64,000 bases of DNA, from positions 124,001 to 188,000 of the forward strand of contig NW_027469196.1 in NCBI RefSeq assembly GCF_051020765.1, read 5' to 3'. The notes under the pieces are model-generated. The model had not been told where the DNA came from. It saw only the letters and a program-made list of their open reading frames with translations, and did no database searches. Position 1 is the first letter of the stretch; each line of letters begins with the position of its first letter. Shown in pieces: positions 12,601 to 25,507 of the stretch. Both the position numbers and the translations under genes were made by a program. The stretch comes from Lasioglossum baleicum (Eukaryota > Arthropoda > Insecta > Hymenoptera > Halictidae).

Positions 12601-14280
12601 CGACTAGCCTACGGGATGCATCCTCTCGCACGTGTTTTTACTCGACTAGCCTGCGGGATGCATCCTCTCGCACGTGTTTCTACTCGACTAGCCTGCGTGA
12701 TGCATCCTCTCGCACGTGTTTTTACTCGACTAGCCTGCGGGATGCATCCTCTCGCACGTGTTTTTACTCGACTAGCCTGCGGGATGCATCCTCTCGCACG
12801 TATTTTTACTCGACTAGCCTGCGGGATGCATCCTCTCGCACGTGTTTTTACTCGACTAGCCTGCGGGATGCATCCTCTCGCACGTGTTTCTACTCGACTA
12901 GCCTGCGGGAAGCATCCTCTCGCACGTGTTTTTACTCGACTAGCCTGCGGGATGCATCCTCTCGCACGTGTTTCTACTCGACTAGCCTGCGGGATGCATC
13001 CTCTCGCACGTGTTTCTACTCGACTAGCCTGCGGGATGCATCCTCTCGCACGTGTTTTTACTCGACTAGCCTGCGGGATGCATCCTCGCGCACGTGTTTT
13101 TCCTCGACTAGCCTGCGGGATGCATCCTCTCGCACGTGTTTTTACTCGACTAGCCTGCGGGATGCATCCTCTCGCACGTGTTTCTACTCGACTAGCCTGC
13201 GGGATGCATCCTCTCGCACGTGTTTTTACTCGACTAGCCTGCGGGATGCATCCTCTCGCACGTGTTTCTACTCGACTAGCCTGCGTGATGCATCCTCTGG
13301 CACGTGTTTCACCTCGACTAGCCTGCGGGATGCATCCTCTCGCACGTGTTTCAACTCGACTAGCCTGCGGGATGCATCCTCTCGCACGTGTTTTTACTCG
13401 ACTAGCCTGCGGGATGCATCCTCTCGCTCGTGTTTCTACTCGACTAGCCTGCGGGATGCATCCTCTCGCACGTGTTTTTACTCGACTAGCCTGCGGGATG
13501 CATCCTCTCGCACGTGTTTTTACTCGACTAGCCTGCGGGATGCATCCTCTCGCACGTGTTTTTACTCGACTAGCCTGCGGGATGCATCCTCGCGCACGTA
13601 TTTTTACTCGACTAGCCTGCGGGAAGCATCCTCTCGCACGTGTTTCTACTCGACTAGCCTGCGGGAAGCATCCTCTCGCACGTGTTTCTACTCGACTAGC
13701 CTGCGGGATGCATCCTCTCGCTCGTGTTTTTACACGACTAGCCTGCGGGAAGCATCCTCTAGCACGTGTTTTTACTCGACTAGCCTGCGGGATGCATCCT
13801 CTCGCACGTGTTTTTACTCGACTAGCCTGCGGGATGCATCCTCTCGCACGTGTTTTTACTCGACTAGCCTGCGGGATGCATCCTCTCGCACGTGTTTCTA
13901 CTCGACTAGCCTGCGGGATGCATCCTCTCGCTCGTGTTTTTACACGACTAGCCTGCGGGAAGCATCCTCTAGCACGTGTTTTTACTCGACTAGCCTGCGG
14001 GATGCATCCTCTCGCACGTGTTTTTACTCGACTAGCCTGCGGGATGCATCCTCTCGCACGTGTTTTTACTCGACTAGCCTGCGGGATGCATCCTCTCGCT
14101 CGTGTTTTTACTCGACTAGCCTGCGGGAAGCATCCTCTCGCACGTGTTTTTACTCGACTAGCCTGCGGGATGCATCCCCTCGCACGTGTTTCTACTCGAC
14201 TAGCCTGCGTGATGCATCCTCTCGCAAGTGTTTTTACTCGACTAGCCTGCGGGATGCATCCTCTCGCACGTGTTTTTACT
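12601..14280 (+). repeat. 1,680-bp (40-monomer) tandem duplication, copy 2
   Basis: It directly follows copy 1 with no spacer. The rare CTCGCAAGTG monomer near its end (14,221) recurs a third time at about 15,565 through the overlapping 32-monomer duplication. Confidence 0.9.
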
Positions 14281-15179
14281 CGACTAGCCTGCGGGATGCA
14301 TCCTCTCGCACGTGTTTTTACTCGACTAGCCTGCGGGATGCATCCTCGCGCACGTGTTTTTACTCGACTAGCCTGCGGGAAGCATCCTCTCGCACGTGTT
14401 TCTACTCGACTAGCCTGCGGGATGCATCCTCTCGCTCGTGTTTTTACTCGACTAGCCTGCGGGAAGCATCCTCTCGCACGTGTTTTTACTCGACTAGCCT
14501 GCGGGATGCATCCTCTCGCACGTGTTTCTACTCGACTAGAATGCGGGATGCATCCTCTCGCACGTGTTTTTACTCGACTAGCCTGCGGGATGCATCCTCG
14601 CGCACGTGTTTTTCCTCGACGAGCCTGCGGGATGCATCCTCTCGCACGTGTTTTTACTCGACTAGCCTGCGGGATGCATCCTCTCGCACGTGTTTCTACT
14701 CGACTAGCCTGCGGGATGCATCCTCTCGCACGTGTTTTTACTCGACTAGCCTGCGGGATGCATCCTCTCGCACGTGTTTCTACTCGACTAGCCTGCGTGA
14801 TGCATCTTCTGGCACGTGTTTCACCTCGACTAGCCTGCGGGATGCATCCTCTCGCACGTGTTTCAACTCGACTAGCCTGCGGGATGCATCCCCTCGCACG
14901 TGTTTTTACTCGACTAGCCTGCGGGATGCATCCTCTAGCTCGTGTTTCTACTCGACTAGCCTGCGGGATGCATCCTCTCGCACGTGTTTTTACTCGACTA
15001 GCCTGCGGGATGCATCCTCTCGCACGTGTTTTTACTCGACTAGCCTGCGGGATGCATCCTCTCGCACGTGTTTCTACTCGACTAGCCTGCGGGATGCATC
15101 CTCGCGCACGTATTTTTACTCGACTATCCTGCGGGGAGCATCCTCTCGCACGTGTTTCTACTCGACTAGCCTGCGGGAA
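13836..15179 (+). repeat. 1,344-bp (32-monomer) tandem duplication, copy 1
   Basis: It matches 15,180-16,539 at an offset of 1,344 bp. The rare junction ACTAGAATGCGGG occurs in both (about 14,535 and 15,879). One difference seen is CGACGAGCC at 14,621 versus CGACTAGCC at 15,965. It overlaps the end of the 1,680-bp duplication, so the two events are nested. Confidence 0.88.
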
Positions 15180-16539
15180 GCATCCTCTCGCACGTGTTTT
15201 TACTCGACTAGCCTGCGGGATGCATCCTCTCGCACGTGTTTCTACTCGACTAGCCTGCGGGATGCATCCTCTCGCTCGTGTTTTTACACGACTAGCCTGC
15301 GGGAAGCATCCTCTAGCACGTGTTTTTACTCGACTAGCCTGCGGGATGCATCCTCTCGCACGTGTTTTTACTCGACTAGCCTGCGGGATGCATCCTCTCG
15401 CACGTGTTTTTACTCGACTAGCCTGCGGGATGCATCCTCTCGCTCGTGTTTTTACTCGACTAGCCTGCGGGAAGCATCCTCTCGCACGTGTTTTTACTCG
15501 ACTAGCCTGCGGGATGCATCCCCTCGCACGTGTTTCTACTCGACTAGCCTGCGTGATGCATCCTCTCGCAAGTGTTTTTACTCGACTAGCCTGCGGGATG
15601 CATCCTCTCGCACGTGTTTTTACTCGACTAGCCTGCGGGATGCATCCTCTCGCACGTGTTTTTACTCGACTAGCCTGCGGGATGCATCCTCGCGCACGTG
15701 TTTTTACTCGACTAGCCTGCGGGAAGCATCCTCTCGCACGTGTTTCTACTCGACTAGCCTGCGGGATGCATCCTCTCGCTCGTGTTTTTACTCGACTAGC
15801 CTGCGGGAAGCATCCTCTCGCACGTGTTTTTACTCGACTAGCCTGCGGGATGCATCCTCTCGCACGTGTTTCTACTCGACTAGAATGCGGGATGCATCCT
15901 CTCGCACGTGTTTTTACTCGACTAGCCTGCGGGATGCATCCTCGCGCACGTGTTTTTCCTCGACTAGCCTGCGGGATGCATCCTCTCGCACGTGTTTTTA
16001 CTCGACTAGCCTGCGGGATGCATCCTCTCGCACGTGTTTCTACTCGACTAGCCTGCGGGATGCATCCTCTCGCACGTGTTTTTACTCGACTAGCCTGCGG
16101 GATGCATCCTCTCGCACGTGTTTCTACTCGACTAGCCTGCGTGATGCATCTTCTGGCACGTGTTTCACCTCGACTAGCCTGCGGGATGCATCCTCTCGCA
16201 CGTGTTTCAACTCGACTAGCCTGCGGGATGCATCCCCTCGCACGTGTTTTTACTCGACTAGCCTGCGGGATGCATCCTCTAGCTCGTGTTTCTACTCGAC
16301 TAGCCTGCGGGATGCATCCTCTCGCACGTGTTTTTACTCGACTAGCCTGCGGGATGCATCCTCTCGCACGTGTTTTTACTCGACTAGCCTGCGGGATGCA
16401 TCCTCTCGCACGTGTTTCTACTCGACTAGCCTGCGGGATGCATCCTCGCGCACGTATTTTTACTCGACTATCCTGCGGGGAGCATCCTCTCGCACGTGTT
16501 TCTACTCGACTAGCCTGCGGGAAGCATCCTCTCGCACGT
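15180..16539 (+). repeat. 1,344-bp (32-monomer) tandem duplication, copy 2
   Basis: Second copy, extending about 16 bp past one period before the match breaks at TTTCTACT versus TTTTTACT. Confidence 0.88.
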
Positions 16540-17179
16540 GTTTCTACTCGACTAGCCTGCGGGATGCATCCTCTCGCTCGTGTTTTTACACGACTAGTCT
16601 GCGGGAAGCATCCTCTAGCACGTGTTTTTACTCGACTAGCCTGCGGGATGCATCCTCTCGCACGTGTTTCTACTCGACTAGCCTGCGTGATGCATCCTCT
16701 CGCACGTGTTTTTACTCGACTAGCCTGCGGGATGCATCCTCTCGCACGTGTTTTTACTCGACTAGCCTGCGGGAAGCATCCTCTAGCACGTGTTTTTACT
16801 CGACTAGCCTGCGGGATGCATCCTCTCGCACGTGTTTTTACTCGACTAGCCTGCGGGATGCATCCTCTCGCACGTGTTTTTACTCGACTAGCCTGCGGGA
16901 TGCATCCTCGCGCACGTGTTTTTACTCGACTAGCCTGCGGGAAGCATCCTCTCGCACGTGTTTCTACTCGACTAGCCTGCGGGATGCATCCTCTCGCTCG
17001 TGTTTTTACTCGACTAGCCTGCGGGAAGCATCCTCTCGCACGTGTTTTTACTCGACTAGCCTGCGGGATGCATCCTCTCGCACGTGTTTCTACTCGACTA
17101 GCCTGCGGGATGCATCCTCTCGCACGTGTTTTTACTCGACTAGCCTGCGGGATGCATCCTCGCGCACGTGTTTTTCCTC

Positions 17180-17220
17180 GACTAGCCTGCGGGATGCATC
17201 CTCTCGCACGTGTTTTACTC
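17180..17220 (+). repeat. 41-bp monomer, T4 subtype, copy 2
   Basis: It shows the same T4 tract after the same 25G/39C monomer as at 6,134. It ends the 3,076-codon open frame that starts at 7,996. Confidence 0.92.
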
Positions 17221-18858
17221 GACTAGCCTGCGGGATGCATCCTCTCGCACGTGTTTCTACTCGACTAGCCTGCGGGATGCATCCTCTCGCACGTGTTTTT
17301 ACTCGACTAGCCTGCGGGATGCATCCTCTCGCACGTGTTTCTACTCGACTAGCCTGCGTGATGCATCTTCTGGCACGTGTTTCACCTCGACTAGCCTGCG
17401 GGATGCATCCTCTCGCACGTGTTTCAACTCGACTAGCCTGCGGGATGCATCCTCTCGCACGTGTTTTTACTCGACTAGCCTGCGGGATGCATCCTCTCGC
17501 TCGTGTTTCTACTCGACTAGCCTGCGGGATGCATCCTCTCGCACGTGTTTTTACTCGACTAGCCTGCGGGATGCATCCTCTCGCACGTGTTTTTACTCGA
17601 CTAGCCTGCGGGATGCATCCTCTCGCTCGTGTTTTTACTCGACTAGCCTGCGGGATGCATCCTCGCGCACGTATTTTTACTCGACTAGCCTGCGGGAAGC
17701 ATCCTCTCGCACGTGTTTCTACTCGACTAGCCTGCGGGAAGCATCCTCTCGCACGTGTTTCTACTTGACTAGCCTGCGGGATGCATCCTCTCGCTCGTGT
17801 TTTTACACGACTAGCCTGCGGGAAGCATCCTCTAGCACGTGTCTTTACTCGACTAGCCTGCGGGATGCATCCTCTCGCACGTGTTTTTACTCGACTAGCC
17901 TGCGGGATGCATCCTCTCGCACGTGTTTTTACTCGACTAGCCTGCGGGATGCATCCTCTCGCACGTGTTTCTACTCGACTAGCCTGCGGGATGCATCCTC
18001 TCGCTCGTGTTTTTACACGACTAGCCTGCGGGAAGCATCCTCTAGCACGTGTTTTTACTCGACTAGCCTGCGGGATGCATCCTCTCGCGCGTGTTTTTAC
18101 TCGACTAGCCTGCGGGATGCATCCTCTCGCACGTGTTTTTACTCGACTAGCCTGCGGGATGCATCCTCTCGCTCGTGTTTTTACTCGACTAGCCTGCGGG
18201 AAGCATCCTCTCGCACGTGTTTTTACTCGACTAGCCTGCGGCATGCATCCTCTCGCACGTGTTTCTACTCGACTAGCCTACGGGATGCATCCTCTCGCAC
18301 GTGATTTTACTCGACTAGCCTGCGGGATGCATTATCGCGCACGTGTTTTTACTCGACTAGCCTGCGGGATGCATCCTCTCGCTCGTGTTTCTACTCGACT
18401 AACCTGCGCGATGCATCCTCTCGCACGTGTTTTTACTCGACTAGCCTGCGGGATGCATCCTCTCGCACGTGTTTTTACTCGACTAGCCTGCGGGATGCAT
18501 CTTCTCGCACGTGTTTTTGCTCGACTAGCCTGCGGGATGCCTCCTCTCGCACGTGTTTTTACTCGACTAGCCTGCGGGATGCCTCCTCTCGCACGTGTTT
18601 TTACTCGACTAGCCTGCGGGATGCATCCTCTCGCACGTGTTTTTACTCGACTAGCCTGCGGGATGCATCCTCTCGCACGTGTTTCTACTCGACTAGCCTG
18701 CGGGAAGCATCCTCTCGCACGTGTTTTTACTCGACTAGCCTGCGGGATGCATCCTCTCGCACGTGTTTTTACTCGACTAGCCTGCGGGATGCATCCTCTC
18801 GCTCGTGTTTCTACTCGACTAGCCTGCGGGATGCATCCTCTCGCACGTGTTTTTACTC

Positions 18859-18899
18859 GACTAGCCTGCGGGATGCATCTTCTCGCACGTGTTTTTCTC
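18859..18899 (+). repeat. 41-bp monomer, A39-loss subtype, copy 1
   Basis: It reads GTTTTTCTCG, lacking the base at monomer position 39, in a monomer with 22 C>T (CATCTTCTCGC). Full-length relatives with 22T carry G at 39, so this subtype probably arose by loss of that G. Confidence 0.92.
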
Positions 18900-19235
18900 G
18901 ACTAGCCTGCGGGATGCCTCCTCTCGCACGTGTTTTTACTCGACTAGCCTGCGGGATGCATCCTCTCGCACGTGTTTCTACTCGACTAGCCTGCGGGATG
19001 CATCCTCTCGCACGTGTTTCTACTCGACTAGCCTGCGGGAAGCATCCTCTCGCACGTGTTTTTACTCGACTAGCCTGCGGGATGCATCCTCTCGCACGTG
19101 TTTCTACTCGACTAGCCTGCGGGAAGCATCCTCTCGCACGTGTGTTTACTCGACTAGCCTGCGGGATGCCTCCTCTCGCACGTGTTTTTACTCGACTAGC
19201 CTGCGGGATGCATCCTCTCGCACGTGTTTTTACTC

Positions 19236-19277
19236 GACTAGCCTGCGGGGTGCATCCTCTCGCACGTGATTTTACTC
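19236..19277 (+). repeat. triple-variant monomer, copy 1
   Basis: It carries 15 A>G (CGGGGTGC) and 34 T>A (CACGTGATTTT), and the next monomer starts GAGTAG. The junction therefore becomes the 10-bp palindrome TACTCGAGTA. The 34A change puts TGA in the TSLRDASSRTCFYS frame. Confidence 0.92.
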
Positions 19278-21545
19278 GAGTAGCCTGCGGGATGCATCCT
19301 CTCGCACGTGTTTCTACTCGACTAGCCTGCGTGATGCATCCTCTCGCACGTGTTTTTACTCGACTAGCCTGCGGGATGCATCCTCTCGCACGTGTTTTTA
19401 CTCGACTAGCCTGCGGGATGCATCCTCTCGCACGTGTTTCAACTCGACTAGCCTGCGGGATGCATCCTCGCGCACGTGTTTTTACTCGACTAGCCTGCGG
19501 GATGCATCCTCACGCTCGTGTTTCTACTCGACTAGCCTGCGGGATGCATCCTCTCGCACGTGTTTTTACTCGACTAGCCTGCGTGATGCATCCTCTCGCA
19601 CGTGTTTCTACTCGACTAGCCTGCGTGATGCATCCTCTCGCACGTGTTTTTACTCGACTAGCCTGCGGGATGCATCCTCTCGCACGTGTTTTTACTCGAC
19701 TAGCCTGCGGGATGCATCCTCTCGCACGTGTTTTTACTCGACTAGCCTGCGGGATGCATCCTCGCGCACGTATTTTTACTCGACTAGCCTGCGGGAAGCA
19801 TCCTCTCGCACGTGTTTATACTCGACTAGCCTGCGGGACGCATCCTCTCGCACGTGTTTCTACTCGACTAGCCTGCGGGATGCATCCTCTCGCTCGTGTT
19901 TTTACACGACTAGCCTGCGGGAAGCATCCTCTAGCACGTGTTTTTACTCGACTAGCCTGCGGGATGCATCCTCCCGCACGTGTTTTTACTCGACTAGCCT
20001 GCGGGATGCATCCTCTCGCACGTGTTTTTACTCGACTAGCCTGCGGGATGCATCCTCGCGCACGTGTTTTTACTCGACTAGCCTGCGGGAAGCATCCTCT
20101 CGCACGTGTTTCTACTCGACTAGCCTGCGGGATGCATCCTCTCGCTCGTGTTTTTACTCGACTAGCCTGCGGGAAGCATCCTCTCGCACGTGTTTTTACT
20201 CGACTAGCCTGCGGGATGCATCCTCTCGCACGTGTTTCTACTCGACTAGCCTGCGGGAAGCATCCTCTCGCACGTGTTTCTACTCGACTAGCCTGCGGGA
20301 TGCATCCTCTCGCACGTGTTTTTACTCGACTAGCCTGCGGGATGCATCCTCTCGCACGTGTTTTTACTCGACTAGCCTGCGGGATGCATCCTCTCGCTCG
20401 TGTTTTTACTCGACTAGCCTGCGGGAAGCATCCTCTCGCACGTGTTTTTACTCAACTAGCCTGCGGGATGCATCCTCTCGCACGTGTTTCTACTCGACTA
20501 GCCTACGGGATGCATCCTCTCGCACGTGTTTTTACTCGACTAGCCTGCGGGATGCATCCTCTCGCACGTGTTTCTACTCGACTAGCCTGCGTGATGCATC
20601 CTCTCGCACGTGTTTTTACTCGACTAGCCTGCGGGATGCATCCTCTCGCACGTGTTTTTACTCGACTAGCCTGCGGGATGCATCCTCTCGCACGTATTTT
20701 TACTCGACTAGCCTGCGGGATGCATCCTCTCGCACGTGTTTTTACTCGACTAGCCTGCGGGATGCATCTTCTCGCACGTGTTTTTGCTCGACTAGCCTGC
20801 GGGATGCATCCTCTCGCACGTGTTTTTACTCGACTAGCCTGCGGGATGCATCCTCTCGCACGTATTTTTACTCGACTAGCCTGCGGGATGCATCCTCTCG
20901 CACGTGTTTCTACTCGACTAGCCTGCGTGATGCATCCTCTCGCACGTGTTTTTACTCGACTAGCCTGCGGGATGCATCCTCTCGCACGTGTTTTTACTCG
21001 ACTAGCCTGCGGGATGCATCCTCTCGCACGTATTTTTACTCGACTAGCCTGCGGGATGCATCCTCTCGCTCGTGTTTCTACTCGACTAACCTGCGCGATG
21101 CATCCTCTCGCACGTGTTTTTACTCGACTAGCCTGCGGGATGCATCCTCTCGCACGTGTTTTTACTCGACTAGCCTGCGGGATGCATCTTCTCGCACGTG
21201 TTTTTGCTCGACTAGCCTGCGGGATGCCTCCTCTCGCACGTGTTTTTACTCGACTAGCCTGCGGGATGCCTCCTCTCGCACGTGTTTTTACTCGACTAGC
21301 CTGCGGGATGCATCCTCTCGCACGTGTTTTTACTCGACTAGCCTGCGGGATGCATCCTCTCGCACGTGTTTCTACTCGACTAGCCTGCGGGAAGCATCCT
21401 CTCGCACGTGTTTTTACTCGACTAGCCTGCGGGATGCATCCTCTCGCACGTGTTTTTACTCGACTAGCCTGCGGGATGCATCCTCTCGCTCGTGTTTCTA
21501 CTCGACTAGCCTGCGGGATGCATCCTCTCGCACGTGTTTTTACTC

Positions 21546-21586
21546 GACTAGCCTGCGGGATGCATCTTCTCGCACGTGTTTTTCTC
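21546..21586 (+). repeat. 41-bp monomer, A39-loss subtype, copy 2
   Basis: It lies 64 monomers downstream of the copy at 18,859, as part of the 2.16-kb duplicated block. Confidence 0.92.
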
Positions 21587-21922
21587 GACTAGCCTGCGGG
21601 ATGCCTCCTCTCGCACGTGTTTTTACTCGACTAGCCTGCGGGATGCATCCTCTCGCACGTGTTTCTACTCGACTAGCCTGCGGGATGCATCCTCTCGCAC
21701 GTGTTTCTACTCGACTAGCCTGCGGGAAGCATCCTCTCGCACGTGTTTTTACTCGACTAGCCTGCGGGATGCATCCTCTCGCACGTGTTTCTACTCGACT
21801 AGCCTGCGGGAAGCATCCTCTCGCACGTGTGTTTACTCGACTAGCCTGCGGGATGCCTCCTCTCGCACGTGTTTTTACTCGACTAGCCTGCGGGATGCAT
21901 CCTCTCGCACGTGTTTTTACTC

Positions 21923-21964
21923 GACTAGCCTGCGGGGTGCATCCTCTCGCACGTGATTTTACTC
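21923..21964 (+). repeat. triple-variant monomer, copy 2
   Basis: Same linked 15G, 34A and next-monomer 3G, 64 monomers after copy 1. Confidence 0.92.
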
Positions 21965-22946
21965 GAGTAGCCTGCGGGATGCATCCTCTCGCACGTGTTT
22001 CTACTCGACTAGCCTGCGTGATGCATCCTCTCGCACGTGTTTTTACTCGACTAGCCTGCGGGATGCATCCTCTCGCACGTGTTTTTACTCGACTAGCCTG
22101 CGGGATGCATCCTCTCGCACGTGTTTCAACTCGACTAGCCTGCGGGATGCATCCTCGCGCACGTGTTTTTACTCGACTAGCCTGCGGGATGCATCCTCAC
22201 GCTCGTGTTTCTACTCGACTAGCCTGCGGGATGCATCCTCTCGCACGTGTTTTTACTCGACTAGCCTGCGTGATGCATCCTCTCGCACGTGTTTCTACTC
22301 GACTAGCCTGCGTGATGCATCCTCTCGCACGTGTTTTTACTCGACTAGCCTGCGGGATGCATCCTCTCGCACGTGTTTTTACTCGACTAGCCTGCGGGAT
22401 GCATCCTCTCGCACGTGTTTTTACTCGACTAGCCTGCGGGATGCATCCTCGCGCACGTATTTTTACTCGACTAGCCTGCGGGAAGCATCCTCTCGCACGT
22501 GTTTATACTCGACTAGCCTGCGGGACGCATCCTCTCGCACGTGTTTCTACTCGACTAGCCTGCGGGATGCATCCTCTCGCTCGTGTTTTTACACGACTAG
22601 CCTGCGGGAAGCATCCTCTAGCACGTGTTTTTACTCGACTAGCCTGCGGGATGCATCCTCCCGCACGTGTTTTTACTCGACTAGCCTGCGGGATGCATCC
22701 TCTCGCACGTGTTTTTACTCGACTAGCCTGCGGGATGCATCCTCGCGCACGTGTTTTTACTCGACTAGCCTGCGGGAAGCATCCTCTCGCACGTGTTTCT
22801 ACTCGACTAGCCTGCGGGATGCATCCTCTCGCTCGTGTTTTTACTCGACTAGCCTGCGGGAAGCATCCTCTCGCACGTGTTTTTACTCGACTAGCCTGCG
22901 GGATGCATCCTCTCGCACGTGTTTCTACTCGACTAGCCTGCGGGAA

Positions 22947-25507
22947 GCATCCTCTCGCACGTGTTTCTACTCGACTAGCCTGCGGGATGCATCCTCTCGC
23001 ACGTGTTTTTACTCGACTAGCCTGCGGGATGCATCCTCTCGCACGTGTTTTTACTCGACTAGCCTGCGGGATGCATCCTCTCGCTCGTGTTTTTACTCGA
23101 CTAGCCTGCGGGAAGCATCCTCTCGCACGTGTTTTTACTCAACTAGCCTGCGGGATGCATCCTCTCGCACGTGTTTCTACTCGACTAGCCTGCGGGATGC
23201 ATCCTCTCGCACGTGTTTTTACTCGACTAGCCTGCGGGATGCATCCTCTCGCACGTATTTTTACTCGACTAGCCTGCGGGATGCATCCTCTCGCACGTGT
23301 TTTTACTCGACTAGCCTGCGGGATGCCTCCTCTCGCACGTGTTTCTACTCGACTAGCCTGCGGGATGCATCCTCGCGCACGTGTTTTTCCTCGACTAGCC
23401 TGCGGGATGCATCCTCTCGCACGTGTTTTTACTCGACTAGCCTGCGGGATGCATCCTCTCGCACGTGTTTCTACTCGACTAGCCTGCGGGATGCATCCTC
23501 TCGCACGTGTTTTTACTCGACTAGCCTGCGGGATGCATCCTCTCGCTCGTGTTTTTACTCGACTAGCCTGCGGGAAGCATCCTCTCGCACGTGTTTTTAC
23601 TCGACTAGCCTGCGGGATGCATCCTCTCGCACGTGTTTCTACTCGACTAGCCTGCGTGATGCATCCTCTCGCACGTGTTTTTACTCGACTAGCCTGCGGG
23701 ATGCATCCTCTCGCACGTGTTTTTACTCGACTAGCCTGCGGGATGCATCCTCTCGCACGTATTTTTACACGACTAGCCTGCGGGATGCATCCTCTCGCAC
23801 GCGTTTCTACTCGACTAGCCTGCGTGATGCATCCTCTCGCACGTGTTTTTACTCGACTAGCCTGCGGGATGCATCCTCTCGCACGTGTTTTTACTCGACT
23901 AGCCTGCGGGAAGCATCCTCTAGCACGTGTTTTTACTCGACTAGCCTGCGGGATGCATCCTCTCGCACGTGTTTTTACTCGACTAGCCTGCGGGATGCAT
24001 CCTCTCGCACGTGTTTTTACTCGACTAGCCTGCGGGATGCATCCTCGCGCACGTGTTTTTACTCGACTAGCCTGCGGGAAGCATCCTCTCGCACGTGTTT
24101 TTACTCGACTAGCCTGCGGGATGCATCCTCTCGCTCGTGTTTTTACTCGACTAGCCTGCGGGAAGCATCCTCTCGCACGTGTTTTTACTCGACTAGCCTG
24201 CGGGATGCATCCTCTCGCACGTGTTTCTACTCGACTAGCCTGCGGGATGCATCCTCTCGCACGTGTTTTTACTCGACTAGCCTGCGGGATGCATCCTCGC
24301 GCACGTGTTTTTCCTCGACTAGCCTGCGGGATGCATCCTCTCGCACGTGTTTTTACTCGACTAGCCTGCGGGATGCATCCTCTCGCACGTGTTTCTACTC
24401 GACTAGCCTGCGTGATGCATCTTCTGGCACGTGTTTCACCTCGACTAGCCTGCGGGATGCATCCTCTCGCACGTGTTTCAACTCGACTAGCCTGCGGGAT
24501 GCATCCTCTCGCACGTGTTTTTACTCGACTAGCCTGCGGGATGCATCCTCTAGCTCGTGTTTCTACTCGACTAGCCTGCGGGATGCATCCTCTCGCACGT
24601 GTTTTTACTCGACTAGCCTGCGGGATGCATCCTCTCGCACGTGTTTTTACTCGACTAGCCTGCGGGATGCATCCTCTCGCACGTGTTTCTACTCGACTAG
24701 CCTGCGGGATGCATCCTCGCGCACGTATTTTTACTCGACTATCCTGCGGGGAGCATCCTCTCGCACGTGTTTCTACTCGACTAGCCTGCGGGAAGCATCC
24801 TCTCGCACGTGTTTCTACTCGACTAGCCTGCGGGATGCATCCTCTCGCTCGTGTTTTTACACGACTAGTCTGCGGGAAGCATCCTCTAGCACGTGTTTTT
24901 ACTCGACTAGCCTGCGGGATGCATCCTCTCGCACGTGTTTCTACTCGACTAGCCTGCGTGATGCATCCTCTCGCACGTGTTTTTACTCGACTAGCCTGCG
25001 GGATGCATCCTCTCGCACGTGTTTTTACTCGACTAGCCTGCGGGAAGCATCCTCTAGCACGTGTTTTTACTCGACTAGCCTGCGGGATGCATCCTCTCGC
25101 ACGTGTTTTTACTCGACTAGCCTGCGGGATGCATCCTCTCGCACGTGTTTTTACTCGACTAGCCTGCGGGATGCATCCTCGCGCACGTGTTTTTACTCGA
25201 CTAGCCTGCGGGAAGCATCCTCTCGCACGTGTTTCTACTCGACTAGCCTGCGGGATGCATCCTCTCGCTCGTGTTTTTACTCGACTAGCCTGCGGGAAGC
25301 ATCCTCTCGCACGTGTTTTTACTCGACTAGCCTGCGGGATGCATCCTCTCGCACGTGTTTCTACTCGACTAGCCTGCGGGATGCATCCTCTCGCACGTGT
25401 TTTTACTCGACTAGCCTGCGGGATGCATCCTCGCGCACGTGTTTTTCCTCGACTAGCCTGCGGGATGCATCCTCTCGCACGTGTTTTACTCGACTAGCCT
25501 GCGGGAT
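22947..25507 (+). repeat. 61-monomer tandem duplication, copy 1
   Basis: It matches 25,508 onward at 2,561 bp until near 27,200, then at 2,477 bp because copy 2 lost two monomers. Shared markers are ACTCAACTAG (23,141), the 19C+37C monomer GCCTCC, CACGTATTTTTACACG and a T4 41-bp monomer at the end. Confidence 0.88.
25451..25491 (+). repeat. 41-bp monomer, T4 subtype, copy 3
   Basis: T4 tract after a 25G/39C monomer. It lies at the end of the first copy of the 61-monomer duplication. Confidence 0.92.

Larger units (their letters stand above)
18344..20503 (+). repeat. 2.16-kb block with 64-monomer spacing, copy 1
   Basis: It matches 21,031-23,190. Shared rare markers are GTGTGTTTAC, the triple-variant monomer, CATCCTCACGCTCG, TTTATACTCG and GGGACGCATCC. 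The left break is CACGTGTTTTT versus CACGTATTTTT and the right break is CCTACGGG versus CCTGCGGG. Confidence 0.88.
21031..23190 (+). repeat. 2.16-kb block with 64-monomer spacing, copy 2
   Basis: Counterpart of 18,344-20,503 at 2,687 bp (64 monomers less one base for the 41-bp monomer between them). I saw no internal difference. Confidence 0.88.

Noticed and set aside
17132..18244. Reverse-strand open frame of 370 codons (repeats of KTRARGCIPQASRV), and similar ones at 27,880-28,740, 33,601-34,467 and 38,589-39,530
   Set aside because: This is the one stop-free reverse frame of the same monomer. It carries no independent evidence of coding.
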